Shown in pieces: positions 60,665-64,000 of a stretch of 64,000 nucleotides of DNA. The first letter of the stretch is position 1. Every line of letters begins with the position of its first letter. The DNA is from Brevibacillus choshinensis. Its GTDB lineage: Bacteria; Bacillota; Bacilli; Brevibacillales; Brevibacillaceae. Location: NCBI RefSeq assembly GCF_001420695.1, contig NZ_LJJB01000010.1:124001-188000 (forward strand). The letters run 5' to 3'. The position numbers and the translations under genes were made by a program. The notes under the pieces are model-generated. The model ran no database searches, was not told the DNA's origin, and saw only the letters and a program-made list of their open reading frames with translations.

Positions 60665-61059
60665 TGTGCTCCCTCCAGATCGATTTCCATCCTCGCGAGG
60701 ACGGCATCGTAGTCAAACTCGACAGCAAAGCCGGTAATAACGATGATCTTCGCGTTCGGATACGCTTCTTGCCACGCCTCCTCTTCTTCTGGTTTCAGGC
60801 CGACGATGTAAAGCGGATCGACGGACATCTGCGGGTCAGCCATACAGAGCTGCAAAAACTCTCGCGTTCGATCCTGTTCCCCAGCTGCATTCAGCACCAA
60901 TACGGCGCGCTTTACCTCGCCCGACTTTCTTTGCTCGGCCAGCATCTCAAACGTTTTCACTGACGGCACCAGAGCGTTCACCTCAGGGAACCGGTCGAGG
61001 ACCTCATCCAGCCAGTCGTCTTCTTGCCAGGCCAGGTAGTACAGCATTGCAGTAGACAT
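60661..61059 (-). CDS. Uncharacterised 132-residue protein, partner of yqgQ
   Basis: I do not recognise a family with confidence. Soluble: LYYLAWQEDDWLDEVLDRFP, VKRAVLVLNAAGEQDRTREF, LQLCMADPQMSVDPLYIVGL, and AYPNAKIIVITGFAVEFDYD. The alternation of strands (AVLVLN, LYIVGL, KIIVITG) with helices resembles a Rossmann-like or receiver-type fold, but no nucleotide motif is present. ATG at 61059 stands 9 bases after GAGGTG; the GTG at 61071 sits on that site. Its last 4 bases overlap the yqgQ start, so the two are a pair. Confidence 0.78.
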   Translation of the reverse strand: MSTAMLYYLAWQEDDWLDEVLDRFPEVNALVPSVKTFEMLAEQRKSGEVKRAVLVLNAAGEQDRTREFLQLCMADPQMSVDPLYIVGLKPEEEEAWQEAYPNAKIIVITGFAVEFDYDAVLARMEIDLEGAH

Positions 61060-61246
61060 GTTGATAAACACCTCATGGATATATACTTGACAACTTTCTG
61101 AACGATTCTTCTTTCTTTTCTATTATAGCATGGATGTGGGCAACCTGCCCATTTCGCTTGCTTGACTTCGCCCGACCCATCACGTAAGGTGGAAAAAGTA
61201 AGCAAACATCCATCAAACTGATTTTGTGTGAAAAGAGGTATTTCCC

Positions 61247-62416
61247 GTGAATAAGAAGCATCTTGCCCTCTTGTTCTTGATTGCTTTTCTCACCATGCTG
61301 GGCTTTGGCATCATCATCCCGATCTTGCCGTACTTTGCGGAAAAGCTGGGCGCATCATCCTTTCAAATAGGCGTTCTGTTCGCCAGCTACAATATTATGC
61401 AGTTGATCTTTGCCCCTGTCTGGGGAGCCCTCTCTGACCGCATCGGACGCAAGCCACTGGTCGCATTTGGATTATTTGGCTTTTCCATCACCTTTATCCT
61501 GTTTGGTTTGGCTGAGAGTTATACAGCGATGCTGTCCTACCGGATTATCGGGGGGATCGTTTCTGCTGCTGCCATGCCGACAGTGACAGCTATGGTAGCT
61601 GACTTGTTTCCTCCGCAAGAACGTGCCAAAGGGATGGGAATCATTGGGGCCGGCATTGGACTTAGTTTTGTCTTTGGGCCTGTCATCGGTGGGCTCTTGA
61701 GCGGATACGGCTTTGCTGTTCCTTTCTTTGCTTCCGGGACTGTAGCCTTGCTCACCTTTTTCGTCATCTTGTTCGCCCTGCCGGAAAGCTTGCCAAAGGA
61801 AAAACGGACGGGGCATGCTCCCAAATCATCGGGCAACCCACTCGTTTCGTTATTCGGCTCCCTTTCCTTGCTGTACGGCATCCTGTTCATCGTCTCGTTT
61901 GCCTTTTCCGGTCTCGAAACGACGTTTGCCTTGTACATCAACGACTTGTATGGCTTTACCTCCAAAGACTTGGGCTATATGTTTCTCGTCATGGGGATTA
62001 TCGCCGCCTTTGTACAAGGTGGGCTGATCGGAAAAATGGTCAAAAAAATGGGAGAAGCGGCAGTCCTGACACTCGGGATGCTCTTGTACGGTATCGGATT
62101 TTTTGCCATTCCTCTCTCAGGGAATTTCTGGGTTCTCGCACTCATACTCTCCTTGTTCGGAGCAGGACAAGGCATGATTCGCGCGACAGCTACAGCGATG
62201 ATCACGCACCGCACGACACAGGGACAAGGGGTGACGACGGGAGCGATCAGCTCGATGGACAGTCTCGGGCGAATCCTTGGCCCTCTCGCGGGAGGAGCCG
62301 TGTACCAGTTTACACACAGCGGTCCGTTCCTCTTGGGCGGCGTACTGATGGTACTCATCTTGCTCTGGTTCCGTACGAGCTACAAGCGTTTGCCTGAGCC
62401 TAGTGCGCAGGCGTAG
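61247..62416 (+). CDS. MFS multidrug/tetracycline-type exporter
   Basis: Twelve-helix exporter of 389 residues. Seen: LALLFLIAFLTMLGFGIIIP with the N-terminal GxxxPxxP-like motif of drug efflux (IPILPYFAEKLGASSFQIGV), the loop 2-3 motif GALSDRIGRKPLVAFGLFGF, motif C-like GIIGAGIGLSFVFGPVIGGL, and GLIGKMVKKMGEAAVLTLGM in the second half. These mark the DHA1 family including TetA(B/L)-like and YfmO/Bmr-like exporters. The substrate is unknown; this does not by itself imply tetracycline resistance. GTG at 61247 follows AAGAGG. It is a single gene with a strong terminator. Confidence 0.9.
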   Translation: MNKKHLALLFLIAFLTMLGFGIIIPILPYFAEKLGASSFQIGVLFASYNIMQLIFAPVWGALSDRIGRKPLVAFGLFGFSITFILFGLAESYTAMLSYRIIGGIVSAAAMPTVTAMVADLFPPQERAKGMGIIGAGIGLSFVFGPVIGGLLSGYGFAVPFFASGTVALLTFFVILFALPESLPKEKRTGHAPKSSGNPLVSLFGSLSLLYGILFIVSFAFSGLETTFALYINDLYGFTSKDLGYMFLVMGIIAAFVQGGLIGKMVKKMGEAAVLTLGMLLYGIGFFAIPLSGNFWVLALILSLFGAGQGMIRATATAMITHRTTQGQGVTTGAISSMDSLGRILGPLAGGAVYQFTHSGPFLLGGVLMVLILLWFRTSYKRLPEPSAQA

Positions 62417-62425
62417 ATCGGCAAA

Positions 62426-62464
62426 GAAAAACAGCTATCCATCGGCGGATAGCTGTTTTTTTGT
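62426..62464. terminator. Bidirectional terminator of the MFS exporter and oppA-like genes
   Basis: AAAACAGCTATCC pairs with GGATAGCTGTTTT around 6 bases, with a T7 run following on the plus strand and AAAGAAAA on the other, between convergent stops at 62416 and 62479. Confidence 0.93.
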
Positions 62465-62478
62465 TCGTCGGCGTTACC

Positions 62479-64000
62479 TTACTTCATCTCCACATACTTG
62501 AGATCTCCATTCCCGAGGGCATCTGTATAAATGCCTTTCGCGACCTTCTCTCCCTCTAGCCAGCTGACCGTGTAAAAATAGATAGGTGCCACGGGCATCT
62601 CATCCATGAGAATTTGCTCGGCCTGGCCGAATAGCTGCTTCCTCTTTTCGAGGTCACGCTCTTTGGCGGCTTGCTGTAACAGTTCATTGTATTTGTCGTT
62701 GGTCCAATTCGTATTGTTGTTGCCTCTCTTCTCCCGGAAAATCTCAATGAAGTTAACCGGATCGTTGAAATCCGCGACCCAACCTCTACGGGCAATCTGG
62801 TAATTTCCCGAATCCAGCGTGTCCAGATACACCTTAAACTCCATATTGGCGACCTTTACATCTACCCCCAAAGTTTGCTTCCACTGATCCTGTACGGCTT
62901 CGGCAATTTTCTTGTGCGCTTCGCTCGTATTAAAGATCAACGTGAGGGGCGGGAGCTTGGTAATGCCTAACTCCTGCATGCCTTCTGCGAGCAACTGTTT
63001 GGCCAGCGCGGTGTCGTGATCGCGGAAATAGCCATCGGGTTTGACCGCCATAGTCGGGGGAAGCAGCCCAGTCGCCGGGATTTGTCCGGCCTGTAAAATA
63101 TTATCGATGATCGCTTGGCGGTCGATGGCATAGCCAAACGCCTTCCTGATTTTTGCATTGTTAAATGGTGGCTTCTCGATATTGAACTGATACCAGTACG
63201 TGTTTGCGACCGGGATCACCTTGAACTTCCCGGAATCCTTCAAAGCAGGAATGGCATCCGTGGGCAATGTGCTGAACGGTCCGCCCGCCCAATCCAATTC
63301 GTCGTTTTCAAACATGGACAGCTCTGTATTTTGGTCTTCAATCATAGTCACTTCGATCTTGTCGACTTTTACGTTGTCTTTATCCCAGTAGCTATCGTTT
63401 TTCACAAAGCTCATTTTATTTTTGTGCGCCCAAGTCTCCAGCTTGAACGGGCCGTTCCCTACGTGGGTATTCGCTTCCATCGCCCACTTCGGATTTGCCT
63501 CTGCGACTTTTTTGTTCACTGGGTAGTACGTAGCAAAGGCAGTCAGCTCTAGGAAAAACGGAGTCGGGTTCTCCAGATGAACTTCCAGCTTCTTGTCATC
63601 CAGCGCTTTTACACCCACATCGTCTTTGGTCGCTTTTCCTGCGTTGAAGTCGGCACCTTTTTTAAGGTAAAAGAGCTGATAGGCGTAATCGGAAGCCGTC
63701 TGAGGGTCGAGGGCGCGTTTCCATGCGTATTCAAAGTCTTGGGCGGTTACTGGATCTCCATTGCTCCACTTGGCATCACGCAAATGAAACGTATAGGTCA
63801 AACCATCCTCAGAAATCTCTATCTTTTCTGCAGCCGCTTCGTGAAACTTGCCATCCGGTCCTTTGCGTGTCATTCCATCAAACGTGGAGGAAACAACCAT
63901 GCTCGAGATGTTGTCATCAGCGAGCCCCGGATCTGCTGTAGAAGGCTCTGAACCGATGTTGAGACGAAACAATTTGGTACCGCCCTCCGTGGTCCCTGTC
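62479..64000 (-). CDS. oppA: Oligopeptide ABC transporter substrate-binding protein, 5' end outside window
   Basis: Extracytoplasmic solute-binding protein, family 5. The frame stays open to the right edge (the first visible residues are TGTTEGGTKLFRLNIG), so signal peptide and start lie beyond it; about 507 residues are visible. Seen: SEPSTADPGLADDN, FEYAWKRALDPQTASDYAYQ, LENPTPFFLELTAFATYYPV, YWDKDNVKVDKIEVTMIEDQ, YWYQFNIEKPPFNNAKIRKA, and a C-terminal IALFGQ-like helical end (KRKQLFGQAEQILMDEMPVA). Length and blocks match OppA/DppE of Bacillales, which present peptides to the permease for nutrition and for sporulation or competence signalling. Partner genes are not in the window. Confidence 0.92.
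   Translation of the reverse strand, partial: TGTTEGGTKLFRLNIGSEPSTADPGLADDNISSMVVSSTFDGMTRKGPDGKFHEAAAEKIEISEDGLTYTFHLRDAKWSNGDPVTAQDFEYAWKRALDPQTASDYAYQLFYLKKGADFNAGKATKDDVGVKALDDKKLEVHLENPTPFFLELTAFATYYPVNKKVAEANPKWAMEANTHVGNGPFKLETWAHKNKMSFVKNDSYWDKDNVKVDKIEVTMIEDQNTELSMFENDELDWAGGPFSTLPTDAIPALKDSGKFKVIPVANTYWYQFNIEKPPFNNAKIRKAFGYAIDRQAIIDNILQAGQIPATGLLPPTMAVKPDGYFRDHDTALAKQLLAEGMQELGITKLPPLTLIFNTSEAHKKIAEAVQDQWKQTLGVDVKVANMEFKVYLDTLDSGNYQIARRGWVADFNDPVNFIEIFREKRGNNNTNWTNDKYNELLQQAAKERDLEKRKQLFGQAEQILMDEMPVAPIYFYTVSWLEGEKVAKGIYTDALGNGDLKYVEMK

Noticed and set aside
61247-62416. MFS exporter as a tetracycline resistance gene
   Set aside because: The motifs are shared by many DHA1 exporters, and there is no mobile element or regulator near it; only a general efflux label is supportable.

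Overview
The window reads as a chromosomal segment of a spore-forming Bacillales bacterium, most likely Brevibacillus or a close relative in Paenibacillaceae. This is inferred from gene content: a SinR/SinI biofilm switch, a membrane-anchor-free SftA-type DNA translocase, a CysP-type sulfate permease, a CitST/CitM system, YqgQ, and the strong AGGAGG-like ribosome binding sites with frequent GTG and TTG starts. I saw no rRNA, tRNA, CRISPR array, insertion sequence or prophage.

Region 1 (1-16300) is an exopolysaccharide locus read on the minus strand. Sugar-nucleotide genes (gmd, manC, ugd, an epimerase, galU, pgcA), a polyprenyl-phosphate sugar transferase, two glycosyltransferases and a chain-length modulator make and assemble a mannose- and uronate-type polymer. 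Next to them lie a phage-tailspike-like beta-helix protein and an LCP ligase. The locus carries its own switch: a SinR repressor gene (9731), a very short divergent SinI antagonist gene (9455-9598), a second SinR-like gene inside the operon (1777), and several GTTCTT...AAGAAC palindromes at two promoters and between genes.

Region 2 (16400-22400) holds sftA, a lipoprotein and a purple-acid-phosphatase-like enzyme. Region 3 (22400-30400, minus) is one sulfate assimilation operon behind a clear sigma-A promoter: sirB, sulfite reductase, a small DUF3906-type protein, a CobA-HemD fusion, cysP, cysH, sat and cysC.

Region 4 (30417-33700, minus) is a compact five-gene membrane module: a potassium-channel protein, a DUF350 membrane protein, a glutathionylspermidine-synthase-like ATP-grasp ligase, a tiny lipoprotein with a calcium-loop-like acidic motif and Gly/Ser tail, and an unknown protein. 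This is the most system-like piece of the window that is poorly understood.

Region 5 (33800-43400) has an inositol-phosphatase-family gene, a thioesterase, ilvD, a catabolic operon (FAH-family hydrolase, cyclase, MFS importer) behind a TrmB-family regulator whose promoter contains a perfect palindrome, an NlpC/P60 hydrolase and trmB. Region 6 (43400-53500) has a citrate-type two-component system with its CitMHS transporter, an ABC-2 exporter, an ECF sigma/anti-sigma pair, an AAA ATPase and an L,D-transpeptidase. Region 7 (53600-64000) has a class A PBP, transketolase, a 51-residue membrane protein, a Nudix hydrolase, a DedA protein, yqgQ, an MFS exporter and the start-truncated gene of an oligopeptide-binding protein that runs off the right edge. 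The left edge cuts off the end of gmd.
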